Source: Pseudarthrobacter sulfonivorans
Lineage (GTDB): Bacteria; Actinomycetota; Actinomycetes; Actinomycetales; Micrococcaceae
NCBI RefSeq assembly: GCF_001484605.1
Contig: NZ_CP013747.1
Location: forward strand, 682,001-746,000
DNA: 64,000 bases
Direction of reading: 5' to 3'
Shown here: positions 53,772-63,721 of the stretch, piece by piece
Numbering within the stretch: position 1 is the first letter of the stretch
Layout of the letters: each line of letters begins with the position of its first letter
Made by a program: the position numbers and the translations under genes
Notes under the pieces: generated by a model
What the model saw: only the letters and a program-made list of their open reading frames with translations
The model's database searches: none
What the model was told of the DNA's origin: nothing

Positions 53772-54755
53772 TCAGCGCCGCACCAGGAGATCGTGGGCCT
53801 GAATAACGTCCAGACGCATCTGGTCAACAAGCGCCTCCGGCCCACGGTATGCCACCATGCCGCGGAGCCGGGCCACAAATTCGACCACTACTGTCTGGCC
53901 GTACAGATCGAAATCCTCCACGGCCTCGTGCGGACGGTCAATCACATGGGCTTCGACCTGGCGGCTGACGCCGTCGAACGTGGGATTGGACCCCACCGAG
54001 ATGGCCGCCGGCCAGCGAGTGCCCGCCTGGTCCACCAGCCAGCCGGCGTAGATGCCGTCCGCCGGGATGAACCCGGTGGCCTCGTAGGCAAGGTTTGCCG
54101 TGGGGAACCCGAGTACGCGGCCGCGGGCAGCGCCGTGTACAACCTCGCCGCGCATACGGTGTGGTCGTCCCAGCACCGCGGCGGCGGTGGCGACGTCGCC
54201 CTCCTGCAATGCTTCACGCACCCAGGTGGAGGAACAGCGGCGGTCCGTGCCGCCGTCGTTATGCAGCGGGTAGCCTTCCGAGCCGAACTCGCTGATGACC
54301 TGGACGTCGAAGTCGAACTTTTCGCCCAGCTGCTTCATAGTGTCAAGGTCACCGGAGTTGCCGCGGCCGAACCGGGAATCGTGACCGATCACCACGTGGC
54401 TGGCGTGCAGGCTGTCCACCAGGACCTGGCCCACAAATTCCTCAGGGGTGAGGCTGGCCAGGTTCAGCGAGTACTTCATCACCAAAATGGCATCCAGGCC
54501 CAGCTCCCCTAATGCCACCAGTTTGTCCTGCAGGCCCATGATCATTTCGGGCGCGGACTCCGGACGGTGGATCAGGGCCGGGTGCGGGTCAAAGGTGACG
54601 GCAACGGCCTTCGTCCCGTTGAAGCGGGCCGAGCGGATGAGCTCGGAAAGCACTTGCTGGTGCCCGCGATGGACGCCGTCGAAGTTGCCAAAAGTGACAA
54701 CGGAGGGACCAAAGTCCGCCGGGACCTCGGACGGATCGTTCCAGATGTAGACCAT
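53772..54755 (-). CDS. ribF: bifunctional riboflavin kinase / FAD synthetase
   Basis: A 327-residue enzyme converting riboflavin to FMN and FAD. The N-terminal adenylyltransferase half has the FDGVHRGHQ motif and the HVVIGHDSRFGRG loop; the C-terminal flavokinase half (about 190-320) has GRVLGFPTANL. ATG at 54755 (a GTG one codon upstream is possible). A 213-bp gap upstream to the next gene contains no gene I can support. Confidence 0.94.
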   Translation of the reverse strand: MVYIWNDPSEVPADFGPSVVTFGNFDGVHRGHQQVLSELIRSARFNGTKAVAVTFDPHPALIHRPESAPEMIMGLQDKLVALGELGLDAILVMKYSLNLASLTPEEFVGQVLVDSLHASHVVIGHDSRFGRGNSGDLDTMKQLGEKFDFDVQVISEFGSEGYPLHNDGGTDRRCSSTWVREALQEGDVATAAAVLGRPHRMRGEVVHGAARGRVLGFPTANLAYEATGFIPADGIYAGWLVDQAGTRWPAAISVGSNPTFDGVSRQVEAHVIDRPHEAVEDFDLYGQTVVVEFVARLRGMVAYRGPEALVDQMRLDVIQAHDLLVRR

Positions 54756-54971
54756 CACCCTCGCCTTTTACTGCCTAAAACTGACATCTCTCCGAACGCA
54801 CCGGCGCCGGAACTCTCTAAGATTACCCGCATTCAGGACTGCTGCCGGACGGCGCCGGGCCAACTGGATGGCACGCGAGGACATGTCCGGGAGCCTTCCT
54901 GGTACCCGCTTGCCGGTACTCGCCGGTCCGCCGGAGAATAAGCCTCGGCCCGGGCCGACCGTTGGTGCGGT

Positions 54972-55442
54972 CTACTGCTGGTTCGGCCGGCGCCGGTACA
55001 GCCACACCAGTCCCAGGACAGGCAGCAGCAGCGGAATGAACGCGTACCCCCGGCCAAAAAGGGACCAGACGGTCTCATGCGGGAACGCCACAGAATCAAA
55101 CACGCTCAACGCCCCCACCACCAGAACTCCGACGAGCTCCACCAGGACGGCGGCCAGCGAGATCTTGAACCAGGTGCGACCGGGCTTGGCCAGGGACACC
55201 GTTGCCACCACGTAGACCAGCGCCGCGAACGCGGAAAGCAGGTAGGCGAGCGGGGCTTCGGAGAACTTGGTCAGGATCTGGTAACCGGCGCGTGCGGTGG
55301 CCGAAATGGCAAACACTGCATAGACGGCGATGAGCAGGCGTCCGGGGCCGGTGTTCCGAGTGTCCTTGACGCCGGCCTTGGCACCTGCCTTGGCACGGTC
55401 GGCTTCGGAACGAGGTGCTTTCACGTTGCGTACTTCTTCCAT
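54972..55442 (-). CDS. small integral membrane protein
   Basis: A 156-residue protein with a basic N-terminal tail (EADRAKAGAKAGVKD) and four transmembrane segments (LLIAVYAVFAISATARA, LAYLLSAFAALVYVVATVSL, ISLAAVLVELVGVLVVGAL, FIPLLLPVLGLVWLY). No enzymatic motif is present and no family is recognised. It is 1 bp from the next membrane gene, and both follow truB, so they form one unit. Confidence 0.8.
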   Translation of the reverse strand: MEEVRNVKAPRSEADRAKAGAKAGVKDTRNTGPGRLLIAVYAVFAISATARAGYQILTKFSEAPLAYLLSAFAALVYVVATVSLAKPGRTWFKISLAAVLVELVGVLVVGALSVFDSVAFPHETVWSLFGRGYAFIPLLLPVLGLVWLYRRRPNQQ

Positions 55443-55443
55443 T

Positions 55444-55797
55444 TCAGTACCAGATCTGGTTCATGCGGGCGGCCATCACCAAGGCCGTGACACCGACGGC
55501 GGCGAGGACAAAGTTGCTCCAGCGGGTCCGTTCCAGGATGGACCAGTACACGGCTGCCGGCGGCAGGAGCATCGCCGTGGCCAGGTATCCCCAGAATTCC
55601 CAGGCTTCCCCGGCAATCGGTTCGCCCGCGATCACCCGCACGATCGAACCCACCAGGTAAACCAGCAGTGCCAGCTCGACGGCGGCAACGGACAGGATGG
55701 TGAGATCGTTGGGGGCTTTTTTCAGGATGCCGGCGCCGAGGCAGATTCCGCTGGAGAGCAGGCCGACCACCATGATGATGTAGAAATAGGCGTCCAT
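55444..55797 (-). CDS. small integral membrane protein
   Basis: A 117-residue protein with about four hydrophobic segments (YFYIIMVVGLLSSGICLG, LTILSVAAVELALLVYLVGS, GYLATAMLLPPAAVYWSI, FVLAAVGVTALVMAA). No family recognised. It sits 2 bp after truB and 1 bp before the companion membrane gene; both are conserved-looking neighbours of truB in this group. Confidence 0.82.
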   Translation of the reverse strand: MDAYFYIIMVVGLLSSGICLGAGILKKAPNDLTILSVAAVELALLVYLVGSIVRVIAGEPIAGEAWEFWGYLATAMLLPPAAVYWSILERTRWSNFVLAAVGVTALVMAARMNQIWY

Positions 55798-55799
55798 GC

Positions 55800-56783
55800 C
55801 TAAGCGTCCCCGCCCGCAGCATCTTCGGGCACAACATCTTCGGGCGCAGTTTTCCGGGGCGCAGTTTTTTCTGACGCACCGTTGCCCGGCGCGAATACCA
55901 GGACAGGCTTGGCAAAGTTTCCGGAGTCCGCCAGTAGCGCCACGAGGCTGCCGTCCGGCGCGAACGCCGCCGCGGGGTGCTCAGTGGTGGCAGCCGCGGG
56001 ATCTCCTGCTTCCGATCCCGCTGCGATCCGGCGTCCGAAGGAAATCTCTGTGGCCTCCTCCGCTGTGAGTTCGCGGTTAGGCATCAGTGCCCGGGCAGCC
56101 TGGGACATCTCCAGGACATTCAGCTCCTCGGCCAGCTGTTCCAACGTCCGGGCCTGGTCCAGCGAGTACGGGCCAACGTGGGTCCGGCGGAGGGCGGTCA
56201 GGTGGCCGCCCACTCCCAGCCCGTCGCCGAGGTCACGGGCGAGGGCGCGGATATAGGTACCGGATGAGCACTCAACGGTGACATCAATGTCCACGACGTC
56301 GACGCCCGCTTCCCGGTTGATGGCGTGAACTTCGAAACGGTGGATAGTGACCGGGCGCGCCGCAAGCTTTACCTCTTCACCGGAGCGGACACGGGCGTAG
56401 GCGCGTTCACCGTTGACTTTAATGGCGCTGACGCTGCTGGGCACCTGCTGGATTTCACCCGTGAGGGCGGCGACGCCGTCGTGAATTGCTTCATCGGCGA
56501 CGGCGGCGGCGCTGACGGCGGCAATCACGTCACCTTCGGCGTCGTCCGTGATGGTGGACTGGCCCAACCGGATGGTTGCCGTATACGTCTTGGACGTGCC
56601 CACGATGTAGGTCAGAAGCCGGGTGGCCTTGTTGATGCCGACCACCAGGACGCCGGTAGCCATGGGATCGAGCGTGCCGGCGTGCCCCACTTTCCGGGTC
56701 CCGGCGAGACGCCGCATCCGACCAACCACATCATGGCTGGTCCATCCCTGCGGTTTGTCCACTATCACCAGTCCAGAAAGCAC
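55800..56783 (-). CDS. truB: tRNA pseudouridine-55 synthase
   Basis: A 327-residue pseudouridine synthase for U55 of the tRNA T-loop. The catalytic Asp is D39 in VGHAGTLDPMATG. KPQGWTSHDVV starts the family, and the RALARDLGDGLGVGGHL motif is present. A 55-residue Ala/Pro-rich C-terminal tail (GNGASEKTAPRKTAP) is extra. The start is GTG at 56783 with GGGAAG upstream, giving VLSGLVIVDKPQG. It is divergent from the aminotransferase at 56880. Confidence 0.95.
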   Translation of the reverse strand: MLSGLVIVDKPQGWTSHDVVGRMRRLAGTRKVGHAGTLDPMATGVLVVGINKATRLLTYIVGTSKTYTATIRLGQSTITDDAEGDVIAAVSAAAVADEAIHDGVAALTGEIQQVPSSVSAIKVNGERAYARVRSGEEVKLAARPVTIHRFEVHAINREAGVDVVDIDVTVECSSGTYIRALARDLGDGLGVGGHLTALRRTHVGPYSLDQARTLEQLAEELNVLEMSQAARALMPNRELTAEEATEISFGRRIAAGSEAGDPAAATTEHPAAAFAPDGSLVALLADSGNFAKPVLVFAPGNGASEKTAPRKTAPEDVVPEDAAGGDA

Positions 56784-56879
56784 GCTTCCCAGTATATCGG
56801 CGCTGGCCGCGGCCCTTGCCCACACGCCCTGCCCTCAGCCCCCCGCCCAGGTGCGCGGGTGGCGGCTAGGATGGCATCC

Positions 56880-58043
56880 ATGCCTGAGCTTGCGGCGCAC
56901 GCGCGCGACGTCCCCGTCAACCAGATCCGCGAAATCACCGAGGCCGCCTGGCATACTCCCGGGGCCATCGTGCTGAGCATCGGCGAGCCGGGCTTCGCGC
57001 TCCCCCGCCACATCCTGGAAGCCGGCATGGCGTGCCTCGACCGGGACGAAACGAATTACACCCCCAACGCCGGCATCCCGGCCCTCCGTGAAGCGTTCGC
57101 CACCCGGTTCCGTGAACGCGCCGGACTCAACACCAGCCTCGGTGCCGAGCGCGTCTACGTGGTGGACGGCGCTCAGCAGGGCCTGCACTTCGCCATGAGC
57201 CTCCTGCTCTCCCCCGGCGACGAGATCCTGATCCCGAACCCCGGCTACCCCACGTTCGCCATGACCAGCCGGCTCCTGAATGCCGTGCCGGTGGGCTACC
57301 CGCTGTATCCCGAGCATGACTTCCAGCCGCGGATCCAGGACATTGAAGCGCTCATCACGGACCGGACCCGGGTGCTCATCCTGAATTCACCGTCCAACCC
57401 GCTGGGCGCCGTCCTCGGCGCGGACCTGACCCGGCAACTTGTGGACCTGGCCCGCAAGCGCGATCTCTGGATCATTTCCGACGAATGCTACGAGGCCTTT
57501 ACTTACGACGTACCCCACGTCAGCCCGGCCCGGTTCGACAGCGACGTGCCCGGCGAGGCGCGCGTGTTCACGTCGCTGACTCTCTCGAAGACGTACGGCC
57601 TCACCGGCCTGAGGATCGGCGCCCTGGTCTGTCCGCCGGGGCTGGAGCAGAAGATGAACAACGTGATGGAAGCGATTGTCTCCTGCGTTGCCTCGCCGTC
57701 GCAGTATGCAGCGCTCGCGGCTTTGACAGGCCCGCAGGACTACGTCCGTCACGCCCATGAGCACTACCGGGCCAACCGGGACGCGGCCTCAGCAGTGCTG
57801 GAGGCCAAGGGAATCCCGTACCTGAGTGCACAGGGAGCCTTCTATCTTTGGGCCAACGTCTCCCATGTCAGCGACGGGGACGTCCGCAGCTGGGCCCGCA
57901 GGTTCCTGGCCGATTCCGGCGTTGCGCTTGCGCCGGGAACTGCATTTGGCTCGATCGGCGAGGGCTGGGTGCGGATCGCGCTGTGCGGTACCCGCAACGA
58001 CTTGGTGGAGGGTGTCGGCAGGCTGCCTAAAAACCAGGATTAA
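56880..58043 (+). CDS. PLP-dependent class I/II aminotransferase
   Basis: A 387-residue aminotransferase with the PLP lysine K237 in TLSKTYGLTGLRIG, the SPSNPLG segment, DECYEAFTY and a C-terminal RIALCGTR that binds substrate carboxylate. It resembles aspartate/aromatic aminotransferase-like enzymes; the substrate is not known. ATG at 56880 has AGGA eight bases upstream; an ATG at 56871 in the same frame is an alternative. The open frame further upstream is antisense to truB. It converges on the deaminase gene. Confidence 0.88.
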   Translation: MPELAAHARDVPVNQIREITEAAWHTPGAIVLSIGEPGFALPRHILEAGMACLDRDETNYTPNAGIPALREAFATRFRERAGLNTSLGAERVYVVDGAQQGLHFAMSLLLSPGDEILIPNPGYPTFAMTSRLLNAVPVGYPLYPEHDFQPRIQDIEALITDRTRVLILNSPSNPLGAVLGADLTRQLVDLARKRDLWIISDECYEAFTYDVPHVSPARFDSDVPGEARVFTSLTLSKTYGLTGLRIGALVCPPGLEQKMNNVMEAIVSCVASPSQYAALAALTGPQDYVRHAHEHYRANRDAASAVLEAKGIPYLSAQGAFYLWANVSHVSDGDVRSWARRFLADSGVALAPGTAFGSIGEGWVRIALCGTRNDLVEGVGRLPKNQD

Positions 58044-58058
58044 TAACCCGGCACCTGG

Positions 58059-58544
58059 TTAGTAATCCTTGCGTTTCGTGTTGCGGCGCCACGCGTCAAA
58101 CGGAGCGTCCGACGCCGGAATAGCGGTTTGGGCGACCGGCAGAAGTTCCGGACGCGTGCCGTTGAAATACTCGTAGAACACGGCGTCGTCGAAACCGGCC
58201 GCGGCTGCACCATGGCGGTCGGCCGCAAAATAGACGCGATCAATCCGCGCCCACAGCGCGGCTGACAGGCACAGCGGGCACGGCTCGCAGCTGGTGTAGA
58301 GCACGGCGCCGCTCAGGTCGAAGGTGGCGCCTGCGGCTGCCGCAGCGCGGATTGCCACCACTTCGGCATGCGCGGTGGGGTCGTTGTCCCGGGTGACCCG
58401 GTTAGTGCCTTCATGGACCCGCCCGTCCGGGGTCACTACCAGCGCACCGAACGGGCCGCCACCGTCGGAGACGTTCCGGACAGCCAGCTCAATGGCCTGT
58501 TCCAGGTATCGGGTGGCCTCGTGGTTGTCGCTCGCCTGCGTCAT
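58059..58544 (-). CDS. nucleoside/guanine deaminase
   Basis: A 161-residue cytidine-deaminase-fold enzyme with the zinc ligands H59 and C89/C92 (HAE and PCPLC) and the catalytic E61. Its length and the C-terminal FDAWRRN segment resemble B. subtilis GuaD, a guanine deaminase, more than tRNA adenosine deaminase. It may degrade guanine to xanthine. It converges on the aminotransferase gene and is divergent from the secreted protein at 58726. Confidence 0.85.
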   Translation of the reverse strand: MTQASDNHEATRYLEQAIELAVRNVSDGGGPFGALVVTPDGRVHEGTNRVTRDNDPTAHAEVVAIRAAAAAGATFDLSGAVLYTSCEPCPLCLSAALWARIDRVYFAADRHGAAAAGFDDAVFYEYFNGTRPELLPVAQTAIPASDAPFDAWRRNTKRKDY

Positions 58545-58725
58545 AACTAGATCCTAGCCATGACCCAGGATTTCCGGATCAAAATAGGGGGCACATTAGG
58601 GGGAAATGCCGTCGACGTCATTGCTTTCGCGGGACTAACCTAGCGCCGGGGGTAGTTCGGATCGCTTTGACTTGGTCTCAGGCCAGGCCCCGGCGACGGG
58701 GTGCACGTCAACTCCGGAGGATCCA

Positions 58726-59823
58726 ATGAACAAGAAGTTTCCGATCGTCGCGTGCCTGGCAGCAGCGGCGATGATCATCCCCGTCGCACCCGCCACGGCT
58801 ACGCAGAAACCGTCCGGACCCGAAACCCTGGCGGAGCACCTGATGACGCCGTTGAGCCTGGCCTTGGGTCCTGGCAAGAGCGTCCTCGTCACGCAGAACT
58901 TTGCGGGCACGCTGGACCGCGTCGAGGATGACGGGCAAACGACCAACGTTTACACGAATGCGGGCTGGGACGTTGGCGGTGTTGAGACACGGGGTACCAC
59001 CACGTTTTTCGTCGAAAGCGTCGGGGGAGGCGGCGGAGATCCCACAGCGCTGGCCGGCTATTTGAAGTCAATCGACAGGCGCGGGGAGGTCAGGACGATT
59101 GTGGACCTCGCGACCTACGAGCGTCAGAACAACCCGGACGGATTCCAGGACTACGGCTTCGGGTCTGACGTGACCGACGAGTGCCTGGCCCAAATTACGG
59201 CGCCGTTCCCGCCGGCACAATACTCCGGGGCGGTCGACTCACACCCCTATGCCACAGCGGTTCACGGCAATACCGTCTTCGTGGCCGACGCCGGGATGAA
59301 TGCCATCCTTAAGGTCAACGCCGCCACCGGGGAGACCACCACCCTGGCGGTCCTGCCCCCGCGTCCGGCGGAAGCCACTGCAGAGGCTGCCGCGGCTGCT
59401 GGCTTCCCGTCCTGCGTTGTCGGACACAACTACGCATTTGAACCGGTGCCCACCGATGTGGAGATCGGCCCCGACGGCTGGCTGTATGTCTCGTCGCTCC
59501 CCGGCGGTCCCGAGGATCCTTCCCTGGGCCACCGCGGTGCCATCTTCCGGGTCAATCCATGGACCGGGGCGATCCACCTGTGGGCCGATGAGATCCTGAG
59601 CCCCACCGGCATCGCCGTGTCGCGCACCGGAGACGTTTACGCCGCTTCGATGTTCGGCAATGAGATCGTCAGGATCGACGCCTGGACCCGTGAACAGTCA
59701 CAGTTCCTGGCCGTCGATGGTCCTGCCGCGGTGGAGCTGAGAGGGAAAACCCTCTATGCCACAGCCGGCTTCAGCTTCGCTGACCTCACCGCGGGAACGG
59801 TCCTGAAGGCCAGTATCCGGTAG
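58726..59823 (+). CDS. secreted ScyD/ScyE-family beta-propeller protein
   Basis: A 365-residue protein with a signal peptide (MNKKFPIVACLAAAAMIIPV, cleavage likely after ATA around residue 25). The rest is repetitive beta-propeller sequence with NHL-like units (GNTVFVADAGMNAILKVNA, DGWLYVSSLPGGPED, GDVYAASMFGNEIVRIDA), the pattern of the ScyD/ScyE family first noted in cyanobacterial scytonemin clusters. No scytonemin genes are here, so the name marks similarity only. GGAGG lies six bases before the ATG. Confidence 0.85.
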   Translation: MNKKFPIVACLAAAAMIIPVAPATATQKPSGPETLAEHLMTPLSLALGPGKSVLVTQNFAGTLDRVEDDGQTTNVYTNAGWDVGGVETRGTTTFFVESVGGGGGDPTALAGYLKSIDRRGEVRTIVDLATYERQNNPDGFQDYGFGSDVTDECLAQITAPFPPAQYSGAVDSHPYATAVHGNTVFVADAGMNAILKVNAATGETTTLAVLPPRPAEATAEAAAAAGFPSCVVGHNYAFEPVPTDVEIGPDGWLYVSSLPGGPEDPSLGHRGAIFRVNPWTGAIHLWADEILSPTGIAVSRTGDVYAASMFGNEIVRIDAWTREQSQFLAVDGPAAVELRGKTLYATAGFSFADLTAGTVLKASIR

Positions 59824-59850
59824 GAAACGCAGGGAACATCCCGCAAACGA

Positions 59851-59888
59851 AAAAGACCCGGACCCCAACTTCGGGTCCGGGCCTTCTT
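59851..59888. terminator. bidirectional terminator between ScyD-like gene and rbfA
   Basis: A 9-bp perfect stem CCCGGACCC / GGGTCCGGG around CAACTTC. On the minus strand the stem is followed by CTTTTTCG, a good T-tract for rbfA; on the plus strand by CCTTCTTCG. Confidence 0.85.
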
Positions 59889-59897
59889 CGCGTGAAG

Positions 59898-60407
59898 CTA
59901 TTTGTTGGCGTCTTCGTCGAGGTCTTCGTCGTCGGTGAGGTCAATATCCTCTTCGTCGAAGTCGTCCTCGTCGATCTCCACATCGGCGGGAATGTCGCTC
60001 TTGTACGGATCGGCGTCGCCGGCGTGCTTGGCATTTTCGGCCAGCGCAGCCACCTCGGCGTCGCGCTTCTTGGCGGCCCGGAGCAGGTCCTCCAGGTTCG
60101 AGGCAACGACGGGGATCTGGTCCGCCACAAATTCCAGCGTCGGCGTCAGGCGGACAGTCACGTTGCGCCCCACCTCCTGGCGGAGCACACCCTTGGCCTT
60201 CTCCAGGCCCTTGGCAGCATCGGCCTGCACAGCCTGGTCGCCGAAAACGGTGTAGTAGATCGTGGCATGCTGCAGATCATTGGTCACCCGGGCATCGGTA
60301 ACAGTAATACCCTCCAGCCGAGGATCCTTAACCTTCCGGCCCAAGGCCTCAGCAACAACAACCTTAATCCGCTGCGCCAACTTGGCAGCCCGTGCGGGAT
60401 CAGCCAT
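59898..60407 (-). CDS. rbfA: 30S ribosome-binding factor RbfA
   Basis: A 169-residue protein. The KH-like RbfA core (about residues 4-115) has RAAKLAQRIKVVVAEALGR, DPRLEGITVTDARVTNDLQHA and LTPTLEFVADQ. A strongly acidic tail (Asp/Glu-rich, about 135-169) follows. It helps 30S maturation and cold adaptation. ATG at 60407 has AGGAG five bases upstream. A 246-bp gap to infB, with the nested palindrome, separates the two in the usual infB-rbfA order. Confidence 0.94.
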   Translation of the reverse strand: MADPARAAKLAQRIKVVVAEALGRKVKDPRLEGITVTDARVTNDLQHATIYYTVFGDQAVQADAAKGLEKAKGVLRQEVGRNVTVRLTPTLEFVADQIPVVASNLEDLLRAAKKRDAEVAALAENAKHAGDADPYKSDIPADVEIDEDDFDEEDIDLTDDEDLDEDANK

Positions 60408-60517
60408 TTCCACTCCTAAAAAATTTGGGATGTACGACGGCGCGTTAGCGGCTTGCGTACACACGTTTGGTTGGTTGCCACGCGCCTAAGGCGAGTCTAC
60501 GACGGACTCCCGTTGGG

Positions 60518-60619
60518 TTTTTCCGGCGGCCTGGGAGTGGCATCGGGCCTGCCGAAGCTGGGCGGCAAGGGATCGCAGATCCTATGCCGCCCAGCGTAGG
60601 GGCGGGGCCGCCGGAAAAA
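60518..60619. repeat. nested 102-bp palindrome between infB and rbfA
   Basis: Outer arms TTTTTCCGGCGGCC (60518-60531) and GGCCGCCGGAAAAA (60606-60619) are perfect complements. Inside, GCTGGGCGGCA (60557-60567) pairs with TGCCGCCCAGC (60585-60595), and GGATC/GATCC (60570-60582) sits at the tip. It lies just after infB, so it could terminate it, or it could be a mobile palindromic element. Confidence 0.8.
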
Positions 60620-60653
60620 ATCCGACGCCCCCGACCCGTCAAGCAACGAACCT

Positions 60654-63569
60654 TTAGACGCGCGGCTTTTCGCGCATCTCGAAGGTCTCGATGATGTCGC
60701 CCTCGGTGATGTCGTTGAACGAACCAAGACCGATACCACACTCGAAGTCCGTGCGGACCTCAGTGGCGTCGTCCTTGAAGCGCTTGAGCGTCTCAACGGT
60801 GAGGTTCTCACCGATGATCTTGCCGTCGCGGCTGATGCGGGCCTTCGTGTTGCGTCGGATGATGCCCGAGCGAACGATGGAACCGGCGATGTTTCCGAAC
60901 TTGGAAGAGCGGAAGACTTCGCGGACCTCGGCGGTGCCCAGCTGGACCTCTTCGTACTCCGGCTTGAGCATGCCCTTGAGGGCCATCTCGATGTCATCGA
61001 TTGCTGCGTAGATGACGGAGTAGAAGCGCATGTCCACGCCTTCGCGGTCTGCCAGTTCGGCAACCCGCTCGGCAGGCTTGACGTTGAAGCCGATGATAAC
61101 GGCGCTGTCGACCGTTGCCAGGTTGACGTCGTTCTGCGTGATAGCACCAACGCCGCGGTGGATGACGCGCAGCTGCACGCCTTCGCCGACGTCGATCTTG
61201 AGCAGCGCGTCTTCGAGGGCTTCCACGGCACCGGACACGTCACCCTTGAGGATGAGGTTGAGGGTGTCGATCTTGCCGTCGGCAACGGCCTGATCGAAGT
61301 CTTCCAGGCTGATGCGCTTGCGGCGCTTGGCGAGGGCGGCGTTGCGGTCGGCTGCTTCACGCTTCTCGGCGATCTGGCGGGCGGTGCGCTCGTCAGCGGT
61401 CACAAAGAAGGTGTCGCCGGCGCGCGGCACGTTGGACAGACCCAGAACCTGCACGGGGCGGGACGGGCCGGCCTCGGTCAGGACACTGCCGTCGTCGTCG
61501 AACATGGCGCGGACGCGGCCGTGAGCCGTACCGGCCACGATCGTGTCACCGACACGCAGGGTGCCGGACTGCACCAGGACGGTGGCCACGGAACCGCGGC
61601 CCTTGTCCAGGTTGGCCTCGATCGCGATACCGCGGGCGTCCTTGTTCGGGTTGGCGCGCATGTCCAGGGCAGCGTCCGCGGTGAGCAGGACAGCCTCGAG
61701 CAGCTCGTCAATGTTGAGGTTCTGGCGGGCAGAGACCTCCACGAACATGGTGTCGCCACCGTATTCTTCGGGAACCAGGCCGTACTCGGTCAGCTGGCCG
61801 CGGACCTTCTCCGGGTTGGCGCCTTCCTTGTCGATCTTGTTCACAGCCACCACGATCGGCACATTTGCTGCCTGCGCGTGGTTGAGTGCCTCAACGGTCT
61901 GCGGCATTACGCCGTCGTCCGCTGCGACCACCAGGATGGCGATGTCGGTGACCTTCGCACCACGGGCACGCATGGCGGTGAACGCCTCGTGGCCCGGAGT
62001 ATCGATGAAGGTGATCTTACGATCGATGTCTTCGTGGGTGTGCGTGACCTGGTAAGCACCGATGTGCTGCGTGATGCCGCCGTGTTCGCCCGCCATAACG
62101 TCGGACTTGCGGATGGCATCGAGCAGGCGGGTTTTACCGTGGTCAACGTGGCCCATAACGGTGACAACCGGAGGACGTGCCTCGAGGTCTTCGTCGCCTT
62201 CGGCTTCGAGTTCTGCTTCGAAGTCGATGTCGAAGCCGGAGAGCAGCTCGCGCTCCTCATCCTCCGGCGACACAACCTGGAGCTTGTAGCCAAGCTCCTC
62301 GCCGAGCAGTGCGAAGGTCTCTTCATCCAGCGACTGCGTGGCCGTGGCCATTTCGCCGAGGTGGAAGAGGACCGTCACCAGTGCTGCGGGGTTTGCCTCG
62401 ATCTTGTCGGCGAAGTCCGTAATGGACGAGCCACGGCGAAGCCGGACTACGGTGTTGCCGTCGCCGCGGGGTACGCTCACGCCACCCAGCGACGGGGCAC
62501 TCATCTGCTCGAGTTCCTGGCGCTTGGCACGCTTCGATTTGCGCTGCTTGCCGCGGCCTGCGCCGCCCTTACCGAAAGCACCCTGGGTGCCACCGCGACC
62601 GCGGCCACCCTTGCCGAAGCCACCGCCGGCCGGAGCGCCGCCACCGGCACCCGGTGCGCCACCGGTGCCTGGAGCGCCACCCGGACGTCCGGGACCACGG
62701 GCGCCGCCACCGGGACGGCCTGCACCAGCGGGTGCGGGACGCTCAGTGCGGTTGGGCATCATGCCCGGAGTAGGACGGTTTCCACCGGCACCTGCCGGAC
62801 GGGGACCGCCGGCGCCTGCTGCGGGACGCGGACCACCCGGACGGGGGCCACCGGCACCGGCTGCGGGACGCGGACCACCCGGACGGGGACCACCGGCACC
62901 GGCCGCGGGACGCGGACCACCCGGACGGTCGCCGTCGGGACGGCTTCCACCCGCGCGGGGCATGCCCTGCGAAGGAGCGAACGGGTTGTTACCCGGACGG
63001 GGAGCACGCTCTCCGTCGCCACCGCGGCCGCGGGGCATGCCCTGGGACGTGGCGAACGGGTTGTTACCCGGACGGGGACCGCCGGGACGCGGTGCAGAGC
63101 CGCCCTGCGAACCACCCTGTGTTGATCCGCCAGAGCGGGTCGGCGCGGCCGGGGCTTCAGCCTTCGGTGCCGGACGGGCACCAGGCTTGGCGCCGGTGGA
63201 CGGTGCGCTTGCGGCCGGGGCTGACGCAACCGGTGCTGCGGCAGGTGCTGCCGGAGCTGCGGAAACGGCAACGGGTGCAGCCGGAGCCGCAGCAGCTGGT
63301 GCTGCCGGGGCTGAGGGAGCTGCGGGGCCCGGAGCAGGTGCTGCGGGTCGTGTGTCGGCCGACGGGGCAGGCGCCTTGGGCGCGGCTGCCGGAGCTGCGG
63401 TCTTGGCAGCTGCGTCGGGGTAGGCGTTGCGGAGTTTCCGCACCACCGGGGCCTCAATGGTTGAAGAGGCGGAGCGAACGAATTCGCCCAGTTCCTGCAG
63501 TTTGGTTACTGCATCTTTGGAAGTAATACCGAGCTCTTTAGCAAGCTCGTGTACGCGGACCTTGGCCAC
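60654..63569 (-). CDS. infB: translation initiation factor IF-2
   Basis: A 971-residue GTPase that brings fMet-tRNA to the 30S complex. It has a small N-terminal IF2N domain ([20 protein letters not shown]), then about 300 residues of Ala/Pro/Gly/Arg-rich linker with DNA-level tandem repeats, a second IF2N domain with [20 protein letters not shown], and the G domain from about residue 470 ([23 protein letters not shown]) plus domains II-IV. Normal for actinobacteria, which carry the long linker. ylxR is upstream on the same strand. Confidence 0.97.
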   Translation of the reverse strand: MAKVRVHELAKELGITSKDAVTKLQELGEFVRSASSTIEAPVVRKLRNAYPDAAAKTAAPAAAPKAPAPSADTRPAAPAPGPAAPSAPAAPAAAAPAAPVAVSAAPAAPAAAPVASAPAASAPSTGAKPGARPAPKAEAPAAPTRSGGSTQGGSQGGSAPRPGGPRPGNNPFATSQGMPRGRGGDGERAPRPGNNPFAPSQGMPRAGGSRPDGDRPGGPRPAAGAGGPRPGGPRPAAGAGGPRPGGPRPAAGAGGPRPAGAGGNRPTPGMMPNRTERPAPAGAGRPGGGARGPGRPGGAPGTGGAPGAGGGAPAGGGFGKGGRGRGGTQGAFGKGGAGRGKQRKSKRAKRQELEQMSAPSLGGVSVPRGDGNTVVRLRRGSSITDFADKIEANPAALVTVLFHLGEMATATQSLDEETFALLGEELGYKLQVVSPEDEERELLSGFDIDFEAELEAEGDEDLEARPPVVTVMGHVDHGKTRLLDAIRKSDVMAGEHGGITQHIGAYQVTHTHEDIDRKITFIDTPGHEAFTAMRARGAKVTDIAILVVAADDGVMPQTVEALNHAQAANVPIVVAVNKIDKEGANPEKVRGQLTEYGLVPEEYGGDTMFVEVSARQNLNIDELLEAVLLTADAALDMRANPNKDARGIAIEANLDKGRGSVATVLVQSGTLRVGDTIVAGTAHGRVRAMFDDDGSVLTEAGPSRPVQVLGLSNVPRAGDTFFVTADERTARQIAEKREAADRNAALAKRRKRISLEDFDQAVADGKIDTLNLILKGDVSGAVEALEDALLKIDVGEGVQLRVIHRGVGAITQNDVNLATVDSAVIIGFNVKPAERVAELADREGVDMRFYSVIYAAIDDIEMALKGMLKPEYEEVQLGTAEVREVFRSSKFGNIAGSIVRSGIIRRNTKARISRDGKIIGENLTVETLKRFKDDATEVRTDFECGIGLGSFNDITEGDIIETFEMREKPRV
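62821..62928 (-). repeat. 42-nt tandem repeat in the infB linker
   Basis: Two full 42-nt units (62821-62862, 62863-62904) and a 24-nt partial third unit, encoding repeated [15 protein letters not shown] second direct repeat (about 62955-63001 and 63036-63080, PGNNPFA-SQGMPR) lies close by. These are in-frame and could vary in copy number. Confidence 0.85.
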
Positions 63570-63721
63570 ATTTCTCCTGTCTCGGTCCGCACCGAGCCAG
63601 GCACGAACCGTCTACTTCTTACTGCGGGCCCCAGCCGCGGTTGCAACTACAGGGCCCATTGCAGAGCGCAACAAAGTTGTCATCGTTGCGCACTCATCGC
63701 TGGGAACTCATCGGGTTTCCA

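Noticed and set aside
54756..54971. Possible gene in the 213-bp gap upstream of ribF
   Set aside because: The open frames there are short, Pro/Arg-rich and lack start context; no family similarity was seen.
56325..56870. Upstream part of the open frame leading into the aminotransferase gene
   Set aside because: It overlaps truB on the opposite strand and has no aminotransferase similarity; the family N-terminus begins near 56880.
61158..63125. 655-codon plus-strand ORF opposite infB
   Set aside because: Low-complexity Thr/Gly-rich shadow of infB; no domain and no start context.
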